Notes under the pieces: generated by a model
The model's database searches: none
Told to the model about the DNA's origin: nothing
What the model saw: only the letters and a program-made list of their open reading frames with translations
Made by a program: the position numbers and the translations under genes
Shown here: piece after piece, positions 1 through 8,618 of the stretch
How positions within the stretch are numbered: the first letter of the stretch is position 1
Layout: each line of letters begins with the position of its first letter
Assembly: GCA_014879735.1 (NCBI GenBank)
Contig: JACSRN010000186.1
Coordinates: forward strand, 1-50,918
Source: Paracoccaceae bacterium
Lineage (GTDB): Bacteria; Pseudomonadota; Alphaproteobacteria; Rhodobacterales; Rhodobacteraceae
Direction of reading: 5' to 3'
Length of the DNA: 50,918 bases

Positions 1-69
1 AGCTCAGTTGGTTAGAGTACCGGCCTGTCACGCCGGGGGTCGCGGGTTCGAGCCCCGTCAACCGCGCCA
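1..69 (+). tRNA. tRNA-Asp (GTC), 5' end cut off by the window
   Basis: Cloverleaf parts are readable from the D-arm onward: D-stem GCTC with loop AGTTGGTTA, anticodon stem CCGGC/GCCGG with loop CTGTCAC giving anticodon GTC, T-arm GCGGG-TTCGAGC-CCCGT, acceptor 3' strand CAACCGC, discriminator G and an encoded CCA ending at 69. About eight 5' nucleotides lie outside the window. A G discriminator is normal for tRNA-Asp. Confidence 0.95.
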
Positions 70-73
70 CTTT

Positions 74-107
74 GCAAAAGCCCCCGCATCACCGCGGGGG
101 CTTTTGC
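74..107 (+). terminator. Rho-independent terminator of tRNA-Asp
   Basis: Perfect 14-bp inverted repeat: GCAAAAGCCCCCGC (74-87), loop ATCACC, GCGGGGGCTTTTGC (94-107). The stem has a G/C core, and the tract TTTT forms its 3' foot. It starts 5 nt after the tRNA CCA end. Confidence 0.9.
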
Positions 108-124
108 TGTTTCCGGGCCTGGCA

Positions 125-200
125 CAGCCACTGGTGACTGGCGCAGCCACTGGTGACTGGCGCAGCCACTGGTGACTGGCACAGCCGCCGGACACCGGCA
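125..200. repeat. 19-bp tandem repeat, three near-identical units plus one decayed unit
   Basis: Units start at 125, 144 and 163 and read CAGCCACTGGTGACTGGCG (the third ends in CA). A fourth, diverged unit (182-200) keeps CAGCC and CCGGCA. Each unit contains the small inverted repeat CCACTGGTGACTGG. No spacers are present, so this is not a CRISPR array. Confidence 0.85.
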
Positions 201-304
201 CAGCCGCCCGCCGCCCAACACCGGCCGTCGTCCGTTGCTTCGCCGGCCCTGCGACCTGCCGTCCGACGTCGTATCGGAGAATCGGCTTCTCTCTGGTCGC
301 GGGG

Positions 305-320
305 TGTTGTACGTACAACA
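305..320. promoter_or_regulatory. 16-bp perfect palindrome, probable GntR operator before tkt-xylB
   Basis: TGTTGTACGTACAACA reads identically on both strands and ends 32 nt before the transketolase ATG. Size and sequence style fit operators of GntR proteins of the HutC/UTRA type, and such a gene lies convergently at 3887-4621. The pairing is inference; the palindrome is seen directly. Confidence 0.65.
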
Positions 321-352
321 TAACAATTGCTGCTGCGACCCCGGAGGAAGGC

Positions 353-2347
353 ATGCCCGAACGCCGCGACCTGGCGAATGCGATCCGTTTTCTGACCATA
401 GATACCGTTGAACGTGCAAAATCTGGCCATCCCGGCACTGCCATGGGCATGGCCGATATTGCCGAGGTGCTGTGGAACGATGTCCTGCGCCACAACCCGG
501 CCAATCCGGGCTGGATCAACCGCGACCGTTTCGTGCAATCGAACGGGCATGGCTCGATGCTGACCTATGCGCTGCTGCATCTGTCGGGCTACGGGCTGAC
601 GGTCGAGGAGCTGATGGATCACCGCAAGCTTGGCTCGCGCACGCCGGGCCATCCCGAGCGCGGCCACACGCCGGGGGTCGAGATCACCACCGGCCCGCTG
701 GGGCAGGGGTTCGCCGCCGCCGTCGGCCTGGCGCTGGCCGAGCGCAAGCTGGCGCAGGATTTCAACCGCGACGGCTTTGCTGTGGTCGACCACCACACCT
801 ATGTCTTCGTGGGCGATGGCTGCATGATGGAAGGCGTGGCGCAGGAGGCCGCCTCGCTGGCCGGCACGCTGCGGCTGGGCAAGCTGATCGCGGTCTATGA
901 CGACAATGGCATCTCGATCGACGGCGAGACGGCGGGCTGGTTTGCCGACGACACGCCCGCGCGGTTCCGCGCCCTGGGCTGGCATGTGATCGCAGATGTC
1001 GACGGGCATGATTCCGCGGCGGTGCTGGCGGCGCTGACCGAGGCCCGGGCCGAGGCAGACCGGCCGACGCTGATCGCCTGCCGCACCATCATCGGCTATG
1101 GCGCGCCGACGAAACAGGGCCGCGAAGAGGTGCATGGCGCGCCCCTTGGCGCCGAAGAGGCCGCGCGCACCCGCACCGCCCTGGGCTGGCCCTATCCGCC
1201 CTTCGTGGTGCCCGAGGACATCCGGCAGGCCTGGGACGGCCGCGCCCGGGGAGCGGCGGTCGAGGCCGAATGGGAGGCGCTGTTCGCGGCCTATCGCGCG
1301 CGCCATCCCGAGCTTGCCGCCGAACTTCTCCGCCGCAGCGCGGGGCTGCTGCCCGAGGGGTTCGACGCCCATGTCGCAGCCGAGGCCGCGCGCATCCTTG
1401 ACGCGCCCCCCGCGCGGCAACCGATCCGCAAGGCATCGAACCGCGTCCTGGGCAATCTGCTGGCCAACCTGCCCGAAGTCATCGGCGGTTCGGCCGATGT
1501 CTCGCATTCGACGCTGGCCTGGACCTCGGCGGCGCGCTCGATCACCCCCGATGACCTGACGGGAAATTTCGTGCATTACGGCGTGCGGGAATTCGGCATG
1601 TCGGCCATGATGAATGGCATGGCGGCGCATGGCGGGCTGATCCCCTATGGCGCCTGCTATCTTGTGTTCAGCGACTATGCCCGCCCGGCGGTACGGCTGT
1701 CGGCGCTGATGGGGCTGCGGTCGATCTTCCTCTACTCCCACGATTCCATCGGCGTGGGCGAGGACGGGCCGACCCACCAGCCGGCCGAGCAACTGGTTGC
1801 GCTGCGTGCCGTTCCGGGCCTGACGCTCTGGCGCCCGGCCTCCGAGCTTGAGGCGCTGATCGCCTGGGAACAGGCGATGAAGCGGCAGGGGCCGAGCGTG
1901 ATCGTGGCGGCGCGGCAGGACGGCGCGGTCTTTGCCCATGGCCCCGATGACGCCGCGGCGATCCGGCGTGGCGGCTATGTGCTGCGCGAGGCGGCCCGCC
2001 CGCCCGAGATCGTGCTGGCGGCCACGGGCAGCGAGCTTGGCCTGGCGCTGGAGGCGGCAGAGGCGCTTGCGGCCCAGGGCCGCGCCGCGCGGGTGGTCTC
2101 GATCCCGAATGCCAACCGCTTCGCCCGCCAGGATGCTGCCTGGCGCGAGGCGGTCCTGCCCCCCGGCGTGCCCACGATCTTCATCGAGGCGGCCTCGCCG
2201 CTAAGCTGGTATCCTTTCCTGCGCGGCCCGGGCACGGTAATTGGTGTCGAGGGATTCGGCGCCTCGGCCCCGGGACCCGAGGTTTACCGCGCGCTTGGCC
2301 TGACGGCCGAGCGGGTGCTGGCCGAGGCCGGGCGGCTTCTGGGGTAG
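353..2347 (+). CDS. tkt: Transketolase
   Basis: Thiamine-diphosphate enzyme that moves two-carbon ketol units between ketose and aldose phosphates in the non-oxidative pentose phosphate pathway. The 664-residue length is normal for a single-chain transketolase. Visible motifs are SGHPGTA with His26, His66 in SNGHGSM, His100, the TPP signature starting at GDG (154-156) and ending in DDNGISIDG, and the pyrimidine-domain segment HDSIGVGEDGPTHQP with the expected His. The ATG follows GGAGGAAGGC. The gene is 40 nt upstream of xylB, so a xylulose-5-phosphate supply and use module is likely. A palindromic operator sits just upstream. This may be a second, inducible copy; a housekeeping copy cannot be judged from this window. 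Confidence 0.95.
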   Translation: MPERRDLANAIRFLTIDTVERAKSGHPGTAMGMADIAEVLWNDVLRHNPANPGWINRDRFVQSNGHGSMLTYALLHLSGYGLTVEELMDHRKLGSRTPGHPERGHTPGVEITTGPLGQGFAAAVGLALAERKLAQDFNRDGFAVVDHHTYVFVGDGCMMEGVAQEAASLAGTLRLGKLIAVYDDNGISIDGETAGWFADDTPARFRALGWHVIADVDGHDSAAVLAALTEARAEADRPTLIACRTIIGYGAPTKQGREEVHGAPLGAEEAARTRTALGWPYPPFVVPEDIRQAWDGRARGAAVEAEWEALFAAYRARHPELAAELLRRSAGLLPEGFDAHVAAEAARILDAPPARQPIRKASNRVLGNLLANLPEVIGGSADVSHSTLAWTSAARSITPDDLTGNFVHYGVREFGMSAMMNGMAAHGGLIPYGACYLVFSDYARPAVRLSALMGLRSIFLYSHDSIGVGEDGPTHQPAEQLVALRAVPGLTLWRPASELEALIAWEQAMKRQGPSVIVAARQDGAVFAHGPDDAAAIRRGGYVLREAARPPEIVLAATGSELGLALEAAEALAAQGRAARVVSIPNANRFARQDAAWREAVLPPGVPTIFIEAASPLSWYPFLRGPGTVIGVEGFGASAPGPEVYRALGLTAERVLAEAGRLLG

Positions 2348-2387
2348 CGACGGCGGCGCGGCGGCGCCGGCGGGGAAGGGGGCAGGG

Positions 2388-3821
2388 ATGTTTCTGGGGA
2401 TCGACCTTGGGACCGGATCGGTCAAGGCGCTGGTGATCGACGAGACGGGGCAGGTGCTGGCCGAGGCCTCGGGCGCCTATCCCGTGCTGTCACCCCGGCC
2501 CGGGCAGGCCGAAACCGCGCCGGCCGACTGGTGGGCGGGTACGGTGGCGGCGGTGCGCGCCGCAACCGCAGGGCGCGGCGGCGATATCCGCGGCATCGGC
2601 CTGTCTGGGCAGGCGCATGGGCTGGTGGTTCTGGGGGCCGACCAGCGGCCGCTGCGCCCGGCCATCCTCTGGGCCGACCAGCGCGCCACGGCCGAGATGG
2701 CCGAGGTCCTTGCCCTGCCCGAGGCGCTGCGCCGGCCGCTGGCCAATCCGGTGGTGCCCGGCATGGCCGGCCTGTCGCTGCTGTGGCTGCGGCGGAACGA
2801 GCCGCAGGTCTTTGCGGCGACGCGCCGGATCCTGTCGCCCAAGGACTGGCTGCGGCTGCACCTGACCGGCGAGGTGGCGACCGAACCCTCGGATGCCTCG
2901 ATGACGCTGCTCTACGACGTGGCGGCCAATGGCTGGGCCGAGCCGATGATGGCGGCGCTTTCGCTCGACCCGGGCTTGCTTGCGCCGCTGGTCGCCTCGG
3001 ATGCGGTGGCAGGCCGGCTGACCCCGGCCGCCGCGGCCGAACTGGGCCTGCCGGCCGGCACGCCTGTTGCCGCGGGCCTGTCCGATACCGCCGCCTGCCT
3101 TCTGGGCATGGGCCAGTTGACCCCGGGCGCCACGGTGCTGCAGGTGGGATCCGGCATCCAGATCATGTCGGTCGTCGACCGGGTCACGCCGGCGGTGCAG
3201 CCGTTCTACAACAGCTATCGCGGCGTCGGCGGCAGTCTTTATGCCATGGCGGCGCTGCAGAATGGCGGGACGGTCTTCGAATGGGTGCGGGGCGTGCTGG
3301 GCGCCTCCTGGCCCGAGATGTATGCCGCGGCCTTCGAGACCGGGGCGGAGACCGGCGAGATCGTCTTCCTGCCCTATGTGACGGGCGAGCGGGCCCCGCT
3401 TCTCGACCCTGGCGCCTCGGCGGCCTGGGCCTTCCTGCGGCTTGGCGCCACCCGGGCGCAGATGATCCGGGCGGTGTTCGAAGGCGTGGCGCTGGCCGTG
3501 CGCGATGCCTGGGATGCGCTGCAGCAGACCGGCGTCAGCGCCGAGCGGATGCTGCTGACCGGCGGCGGCAGCAGCGATCCGCGCTGGCAGCGGATGCTGG
3601 CCGATATCGTCGGCCTGCCGCTTGTGCCGGCGCAGGATCTGGGCAGCGCCACGCTGGGCGCGGCCTGGCTGGGCGGGCTGGCGGCTGGCCATTGGCGCAG
3701 CCCCGAGGACGTTCCCTTTGTCACCGATGCGCCGCCTGCCGTGGTGCCGCGCCCGGCGCCGGGGCTGCAGGCGCAGCTTGCCCGGTTTCGTGCCAGCTAT
3801 CGCGGGCTGAAGACGGTGTGA
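2388..3821 (+). CDS. xylB: Xylulokinase (FGGY family)
   Basis: Predicted to phosphorylate D-xylulose to D-xylulose 5-phosphate. The 477-residue protein begins with the phosphate-binding motif DLGTGSVK (6-13), has DQRAT near 97, and has a catalytic Asp at residue 233 in GLSDTAACLLG, the same number as the catalytic base of E. coli XylB. The C-terminal ATP-binding motif LLTGGGSSDPRWQRMLAD is present. The usual GQMHG substrate motif reads GQAHG (Met to Ala), so the preferred ketose may differ. It is probably cotranscribed with tkt, which would consume its product. The start is supported by the GGGGGCAGGG ribosome-binding region. Confidence 0.88.
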   Translation: MFLGIDLGTGSVKALVIDETGQVLAEASGAYPVLSPRPGQAETAPADWWAGTVAAVRAATAGRGGDIRGIGLSGQAHGLVVLGADQRPLRPAILWADQRATAEMAEVLALPEALRRPLANPVVPGMAGLSLLWLRRNEPQVFAATRRILSPKDWLRLHLTGEVATEPSDASMTLLYDVAANGWAEPMMAALSLDPGLLAPLVASDAVAGRLTPAAAAELGLPAGTPVAAGLSDTAACLLGMGQLTPGATVLQVGSGIQIMSVVDRVTPAVQPFYNSYRGVGGSLYAMAALQNGGTVFEWVRGVLGASWPEMYAAAFETGAETGEIVFLPYVTGERAPLLDPGASAAWAFLRLGATRAQMIRAVFEGVALAVRDAWDALQQTGVSAERMLLTGGGSSDPRWQRMLADIVGLPLVPAQDLGSATLGAAWLGGLAAGHWRSPEDVPFVTDAPPAVVPRPAPGLQAQLARFRASYRGLKTV

Positions 3822-3886
3822 TGCCGCCGTGGTGCCGCCCGCCGCGGCCCCGCCGCCCGCCGTGACACCATCGCGACGCCGCCGGC

Positions 3887-4621
3887 TCAGTAGCGGCGCT
3901 GCAGGTCGATCACCAGGCGGGTGCGGTCTGGGTGGTGCCAGGATTCGTAATATTCCATCACCCGGCCGCCCTGATCCCGCGTCACCTCGCGGTTGAACAG
4001 CACATGGGTCTGCAGATCCAGCCGCAGATGCGCCGCGATATCCGGATCGGCGATGCGCGCCAGTTCGACCTGCCGCCGGCCGGTCGTCGCCACGGCATCG
4101 TGATGCCGCGCAAGATGGTCATAAAGCGAGACGCCCGACAGGTCGCCCGCCTGCAGCAGGCCGGAAAAGCGCGAGAAGGGCAGGTAGTTGCGCACCAGCA
4201 GGAAGACCACGCCATCGGCATAGCGCAGCCGTTCCAGAAACACCGCCTCATCTTCGCCGATCTCTGCCGCGACGGCGGCGGGGGGGCGAATCCGCTCCTG
4301 GCGCAGGATGCGCGTCGTCAGCCGGAATCCTGCGCGCGCCATGCTTTCGGCCAGCGGATCCAGCAGTTGAACCAGCGCGACCGGCACCCTGCGGTCCAGC
4401 ACGAAGGCGCCGCGGCCGCGCTCTGTCTCGATCAGCCGCTCCTGGGCCAGCGATTGCAGCGCCTGCCGCACCACGCTGCGCGAGACGTCATGCGCGGCGC
4501 AAAGCTCGGCCTCGGTCGGCAGCTTGCCGCCGGGCGGGTAGAGGCCGGCCTCGATTCCGTCGCGCAGCAACTCCACCAGCTGGAAATACAGCGGGATGGG
4601 CGATGTCCGGTCGATCTGCAT
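3887..4621 (-). CDS. GntR-family transcriptional regulator, UTRA (HutC) type
   Basis: DNA-binding repressor-type protein of 244 residues. The N-terminal winged helix begins IDRTSPIPLYFQL, with KLPTEAELCAAHDVSRSVVRQAL (33-55) and the wing ERGRGAFV. The C-terminal UTRA ligand domain shows LLVRNYLPFSRFSGLL and the ending YYESWHHPDRTRLVIDLQRR. The reading frame opens earlier (4693), but the start at 4621 has an AGGGA ribosome-binding site and matches the usual family N-terminus. It is convergent with xylB and separated from the upstream operon by a hairpin, so it likely has its own promoter. A probable target is the palindrome at 305-320. The ligand is unknown, perhaps a sugar or sugar phosphate. 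Confidence 0.9.
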   Translation of the reverse strand: MQIDRTSPIPLYFQLVELLRDGIEAGLYPPGGKLPTEAELCAAHDVSRSVVRQALQSLAQERLIETERGRGAFVLDRRVPVALVQLLDPLAESMARAGFRLTTRILRQERIRPPAAVAAEIGEDEAVFLERLRYADGVVFLLVRNYLPFSRFSGLLQAGDLSGVSLYDHLARHHDAVATTGRRQVELARIADPDIAAHLRLDLQTHVLFNREVTRDQGGRVMEYYESWHHPDRTRLVIDLQRRY

Positions 4622-4722
4622 GCGAATCCCTGTAGGCCCGGCGCGCGCGCACCCCGCGCGGCCATTTTGCCCGGTTCCGCCGGGTCCTGACAAGCAGGTA
4701 CGACCCGGCCGCCGGGGAAACG

Positions 4723-4750
4723 GCGCGGGCCGGCATGGTGCGGCCCGCGC
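4723..4750 (-). terminator. Hairpin ending the 14-gene sugar operon
   Basis: Perfect 9-bp stem GCGCGGGCC / GGCCCGCGC with a 10-nt loop, located 6 nt beyond the stop of the last SDR gene. There is no clear U-tract, so termination may be weak or Rho-assisted. Confidence 0.55.
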
Positions 4751-4756
4751 AGGGGT

Positions 4757-5515
4757 TCAGAACCCGCCGATCACGAATCCGCCGTCGACCGGCAGATCGG
4801 TTCCGGTGATGAAGGCTGCCGCCGGCGAGGCAAAAAACAGCGCCGTGCCGACCAGGTCGTCGACAGTGCCCCAACGTTTCAGCGCCGAATGCTGGGCAAT
4901 CTTCTCGGCCGGGACCGGGTCGGTCCACAGGCCGCGGGTCATGTCGGTCTTGTGGTAGCCGGGCGAGATCGCATTGACGCGGATGCCGTCGGGGCCGAAG
5001 GCATGCGCCAGATGCCGCGTCAGCCCCAGGACGCCGGTCTTCGATGCGCCATAGGCCGGCACCAGCGGATCGGTGACATAGCTGAGCATCGAGGCGGTGT
5101 TCAGGATCACCCCGCGCGAAGCCTTCAGCAGCGGCAGGACCGCCATGGCAAAGCGCATCTGGCTGTTGAGGTTCACATCCATCACCTCGATGAAGGTATC
5201 GTCCTCGAACTCTGCCTCGGGGCGGGCGATGCCGGCGCAGTTGATCAGCACGTCCAGCTTCTTCAGCGACTTGCCGAAGGCGGCGATCGCCGCGGGATCG
5301 CGCACGTCGACCTTCTCGAAGCGGATGCCGCGGTTCGCGGGATCGGCGGCGGCGGCGTCGAGCTTGGCCTGCGAACTGCCGAGCGCGATGACCGAACCGC
5401 CAAGCCGTGCAAAGCCCTGCGCGATGGCCAGCCCGATCCCGGACGAGCCGCCGGTGACAAGGATGTCCTTGCCGGCGTAGAGGTCGGGGTGGAACGTGTC
5501 GATGACGTCTTGCAT
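4757..5515 (-). CDS. SDR-family NAD(P)-dependent oxidoreductase, last gene of the sugar operon
   Basis: Classical short-chain dehydrogenase of 252 residues. The nucleotide-binding motif TGGSSGIG is at 21-28, NCAG near 92-95, Ser142 and the catalytic pair Tyr155/Lys159 (YGASK). The C-terminal PVDGG is typical of polyol and sugar dehydrogenases. It probably oxidises a sugar alcohol or reduces a ketose, but the substrate cannot be read from sequence. It is 25 nt downstream of the FGGY kinase gene and is the promoter-distal gene of the 4757-17761 operon. One of five SDRs in the carbohydrate part of the window. Confidence 0.88.
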   Translation of the reverse strand: MQDVIDTFHPDLYAGKDILVTGGSSGIGLAIAQGFARLGGSVIALGSSQAKLDAAAADPANRGIRFEKVDVRDPAAIAAFGKSLKKLDVLINCAGIARPEAEFEDDTFIEVMDVNLNSQMRFAMAVLPLLKASRGVILNTASMLSYVTDPLVPAYGASKTGVLGLTRHLAHAFGPDGIRVNAISPGYHKTDMTRGLWTDPVPAEKIAQHSALKRWGTVDDLVGTALFFASPAAAFITGTDLPVDGGFVIGGF

Positions 5516-5540
5516 GAAACTACCTCAGTTGGGTGGAGTG

Positions 5541-7070
5541 TCAGGATTGGCGGCCGGCTGGCCGGATCCGGGCGGCAAGGCTCTCCATGTCGTCATAGAG
5601 CGCCGTGCTGTGGTGATAGAGCCGGTCGAAGACCGGCTGGACCTGGGCATAGATCTCGGCCCAGGCGGGATCGGGGGCGATTTCCTCGGCATAGCGGACA
5701 TAGCTGTCCGCGGCATCCGCGACGCGCGGGAAGCGGCCCGTCGCCGTGGCCGCCAGTGCCGCGCAACCGACAAGGCCGCATTCCGGCTCCTCGGGCAGCA
5801 GCACCGGCGTGTCGAAGACGCTGGCCTTGATCTTCAGCCACAGTTTCGTGCGCGCGCCGCCGCCGGCGGCGATCATCCGTTCCATCCGGCGGCCCGAGCT
5901 TTGCTCCATGATGCGGATGTGGCGGGCCATGGCAAAGGCGATGCCTTCGAGGATCGAGCGATGCAGATGCTCGATCCCGTGCCCGGCGCCGAGCCCGAAG
6001 AACTGCGCGCGCGAATTGCGGTGCGCGCCCAGGCGCTCGCCGGTCAGAAACGGCAGGAACAGCAGCGCCTCGGATCCGGGCGGCGCCCGTTCGGCGCGCT
6101 CGACAATGTCGGAATAGCTGACCTGGCCCTCGTGGAAGGCGCGCCGCGCCCAGCGCATGCCGTCACCGCCGGTTTCAAGCAGGACGAAGGGTGCCCAATG
6201 CCCCTCGATCGTGGCGACATTGCAGATCTCTGGGTCGAGCAGCGGCTTCTCGGCGATCATGGTGACGATGGCGCCGGTTCCGGTGCTGTCGGATCCGAGC
6301 CCGGGCCGGCAGGCGCCCGATCCCAGCAGCGCCATGGGATAGTCGGCCCCCCCAACCAGCACCGGCGTGCCGGCGACAAGGCCGGTGGCGGTTGCCGCCG
6401 CGGCGGTGATCCGGCCCAAAACTTCCAGCGGGTCGCGGATCGGCGGCAGCAGCCGCGCCTCCAGCCCCATGCGGGCGATCATCTCGGGCGACCAGGCGCG
6501 GGTTGCGGGGTTCATCAGGAAGCTGCAGGAGGCATCGCCGGTATCCATCGCGATCTCGCCGGTCAGGCGGAAGTTGATGTAATCCTTCGGCATGATGGCG
6601 ATGGCGCTGCGCCGGTAGGCCTGCGGATCGGCGTCGCGCACCCATTGCAGCTTGAACCCCGGCCAGGCCGGCGTCGGCGGGTTGCCGCTTTCGGCAAGAT
6701 AGCTCTCGGGCGCATTTTCGGCCTCGAACCGGCGGACGAGGTCCAGCGTGCGCTTGTCGTTCCACAGCGGCGCGGTGTCGCGGGTCAGTTGCCCGGCATC
6801 GTCAAGCAGGACCAGCCCGTGCATCTGGCCGCAGACCGCAACCATGGAGATGCGCCGCGCCGCGCCCTCGACCCGTGACAGGACGGTGCGGATGGCGGTG
6901 CAGGCGCCGTCCCACCAGTCCAGCGGGCGCTGCTCGGCCCAGCCGAATTCGGGGACGATCTGGTCGTGCTCGCGCGCGGCCAGTTCGACGATTCGGCCCG
7001 TGGTATCCATCAGCGCGGCGCGCACGCTGCCGGTGCCGACGTCGAGGGCCAGGAACAACTCGTCCGTCAT
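5541..7070 (-). CDS. FGGY-family carbohydrate kinase (first of two in the operon)
   Basis: Predicted to phosphorylate a ketose, polyol or related sugar. The 509 residues carry DVGTGSVRA (10-18), GQMHGLVLLD (81-90), the membrane-free FGGY fold region MPKDYINFRLTGE, a catalytic Asp243 in GGADYPMALLG, and the ATP-site motif AAGGGARTKLW. GQMHG is closest to xylulokinase-type enzymes. It overlaps the next kinase gene by 4 nt (ATGA), so the two are translationally coupled. It differs from both xylB at 2388 and the neighbouring kinase, so it is not a recent duplicate. The substrate is unassigned. Confidence 0.85.
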   Translation of the reverse strand: MTDELFLALDVGTGSVRAALMDTTGRIVELAAREHDQIVPEFGWAEQRPLDWWDGACTAIRTVLSRVEGAARRISMVAVCGQMHGLVLLDDAGQLTRDTAPLWNDKRTLDLVRRFEAENAPESYLAESGNPPTPAWPGFKLQWVRDADPQAYRRSAIAIMPKDYINFRLTGEIAMDTGDASCSFLMNPATRAWSPEMIARMGLEARLLPPIRDPLEVLGRITAAAATATGLVAGTPVLVGGADYPMALLGSGACRPGLGSDSTGTGAIVTMIAEKPLLDPEICNVATIEGHWAPFVLLETGGDGMRWARRAFHEGQVSYSDIVERAERAPPGSEALLFLPFLTGERLGAHRNSRAQFFGLGAGHGIEHLHRSILEGIAFAMARHIRIMEQSSGRRMERMIAAGGGARTKLWLKIKASVFDTPVLLPEEPECGLVGCAALAATATGRFPRVADAADSYVRYAEEIAPDPAWAEIYAQVQPVFDRLYHHSTALYDDMESLAARIRPAGRQS

Positions 7071-8614
7071 GTCGAAGCCTCCCTCAGGCTGGCAAGGGCG
7101 CCCGACAGATCCTGCTGCTGGCGGGCGGCCTCGCGATAGGCGGAAAGTGCGGCGCGGTAGACGGCACGGTGGGCCTCGGCCGGGTCGCTGCGGCTTTCGG
7201 TGACGTGCAGTGCCCGGATCGGCAGGAAATCGGTCCAGAGCCCGGTGCCGACAAAGGCCAGGGCTGCGGCGCCCAGGGCCGCGGCCTGCTGGTCGATGCC
7301 GGTCTTGACGATGGCGCAGTCGAAGACATCGGCGAAGATCTGGCGCCAGAGCGCATTGCGCGCGCCGCCGCCGACGATGACGATCTCGGGCGCCATCGCC
7401 GTCATCCGGCGCAATTCGTCCAGTGCGACCCGCAGGCCAAGCGCCACGCCTTCGGCCGCGGCACGGGCGATCTCTGCCCGGCCGTGCTGCAGGTCAAGCC
7501 CGACGAAGCCGCCGCGCACCGCAGGCCCGCCCTCGAAGCTGGTGCCCCCGCCCAGGGTCGGCACGAAGATCAGCCCGCGCGCCCCGGCCGGCGCCTCTGC
7601 CGCCAGCCGAAACAGCGCGTCATGCGGGTTCTCGCCGGCGGCCTCGGCCGTCCGGCGCACCTCGGGCAGCAGGGTGTCGGCCACCCAGTTCATGCTGGTG
7701 CCCGAAGAGAAGATCGAGGTGGCCGAGACGAACATCTCCGGCACGACATGGGCGAAGACGAAGGGCCGCACGCGGGTGTCGAGAAGCGGCTCGCCCGAGG
7801 CGACGGTAATCCAGCTTGACGATCCCATCGAGGCATAGGCATCGCCATCGAGGAAGGTGCGGCCACCCAGCGCCATGCAACTGTTGTCGACCCCGCCGGC
7901 GACGACCCTGACCCCCGGCGGCAGGCCCAGGCGGGCGGCGATCTCGGGCAGGACCTCGCCGATCACCGCGGTCGAGGCGACGATGGGCGGGAACAGCGCC
8001 GGATCAAGCCCGGCCGCGGTGATCAGCCCCTCGGCATAGCGACCGGCCTTCAGGTCGTAGACCCCGCTGCCAGAGGCATAGGAGGGATCGGTGAGGATCC
8101 GCCCGGTCAGCCGCAGGTTGATGTAATCCTTGGTGCCCAGGATCGTCGCCGTCCGCGCGAAGACCTCTGGCGCGTTGCGGCGCAGCCACATCGCCTTGAA
8201 GACGGTATAAAGCGGCGCGGGAAAGCCGTTGCCGGTGGTGCGGTACCACAGGTCGGGGTCGATGCGGGTGAAGAAGTCCTCGGCCTCGGCCACCGCGCGC
8301 CCGTCCGACCAGATCGGCACGCTGTCCTGCAGCAGGGCGCCGTCGCGATCCAGCGGCAGGCAGCCCAGGCTGTGGCCCGAAAGCGCTATCGCGCGGATCG
8401 CCGCGGGATCGACCGCGGGGTTTTGCAGCAGCGCCGACAGGCTGGTGCAGACGCCCTGCCACCAGTCTTCGGGCCGCTGTTCGTGGCGCGAGGGCGAGGG
8501 ATAGAATGTCCGGTAGGAGACCACCTCCTCGGCAAGGCAGGTGCCATCGGGGCGGAAAATCGCCGCCTTGACCCCCCCGGTCCCGAGGTCGAATGCCGCG
8601 ACGGTACCGGCCAT
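7067..8614 (-). CDS. FGGY-family carbohydrate kinase (second of two in the operon)
   Basis: A 515-residue sugar kinase. It begins MAGTVAAFDLGTGGVKAAIF and carries HEQRPEDWWQ, ILGTKDYINLRLTGR, a catalytic Asp243 in GGVDNSCMALGG and the ATP-binding GGGARNALW. The GQMHG loop is replaced by GHSLGCLPLD, as in FGGY members outside the xylulokinase core, so a different substrate from the neighbouring kinase is expected. The frame is open to 8749, but the start at 8614 gives the canonical FGGY N-terminus and lies 4 nt after the deoC stop codon. Its C-terminus overlaps the next kinase by 4 nt. Confidence 0.85.
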   Translation of the reverse strand: MAGTVAAFDLGTGGVKAAIFRPDGTCLAEEVVSYRTFYPSPSRHEQRPEDWWQGVCTSLSALLQNPAVDPAAIRAIALSGHSLGCLPLDRDGALLQDSVPIWSDGRAVAEAEDFFTRIDPDLWYRTTGNGFPAPLYTVFKAMWLRRNAPEVFARTATILGTKDYINLRLTGRILTDPSYASGSGVYDLKAGRYAEGLITAAGLDPALFPPIVASTAVIGEVLPEIAARLGLPPGVRVVAGGVDNSCMALGGRTFLDGDAYASMGSSSWITVASGEPLLDTRVRPFVFAHVVPEMFVSATSIFSSGTSMNWVADTLLPEVRRTAEAAGENPHDALFRLAAEAPAGARGLIFVPTLGGGTSFEGGPAVRGGFVGLDLQHGRAEIARAAAEGVALGLRVALDELRRMTAMAPEIVIVGGGARNALWRQIFADVFDCAIVKTGIDQQAAALGAAALAFVGTGLWTDFLPIRALHVTESRSDPAEAHRAVYRAALSAYREAARQQQDLSGALASLREAST

Positions 8615-8618
8615 CGTC

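Noticed and set aside
1-69. Attachment site of an integrated element at tRNA-Asp
   Set aside because: No integrase and no second copy of the tRNA 3' end was seen in the window.
125-200. CRISPR array
   Set aside because: Units are directly adjacent without spacers and there are no cas genes.
89-1939. Long minus-strand ORF opposite tkt
   Set aside because: High-GC antisense shadow with R/G/A-rich, motif-free translation; tkt on the plus strand has full family motifs.
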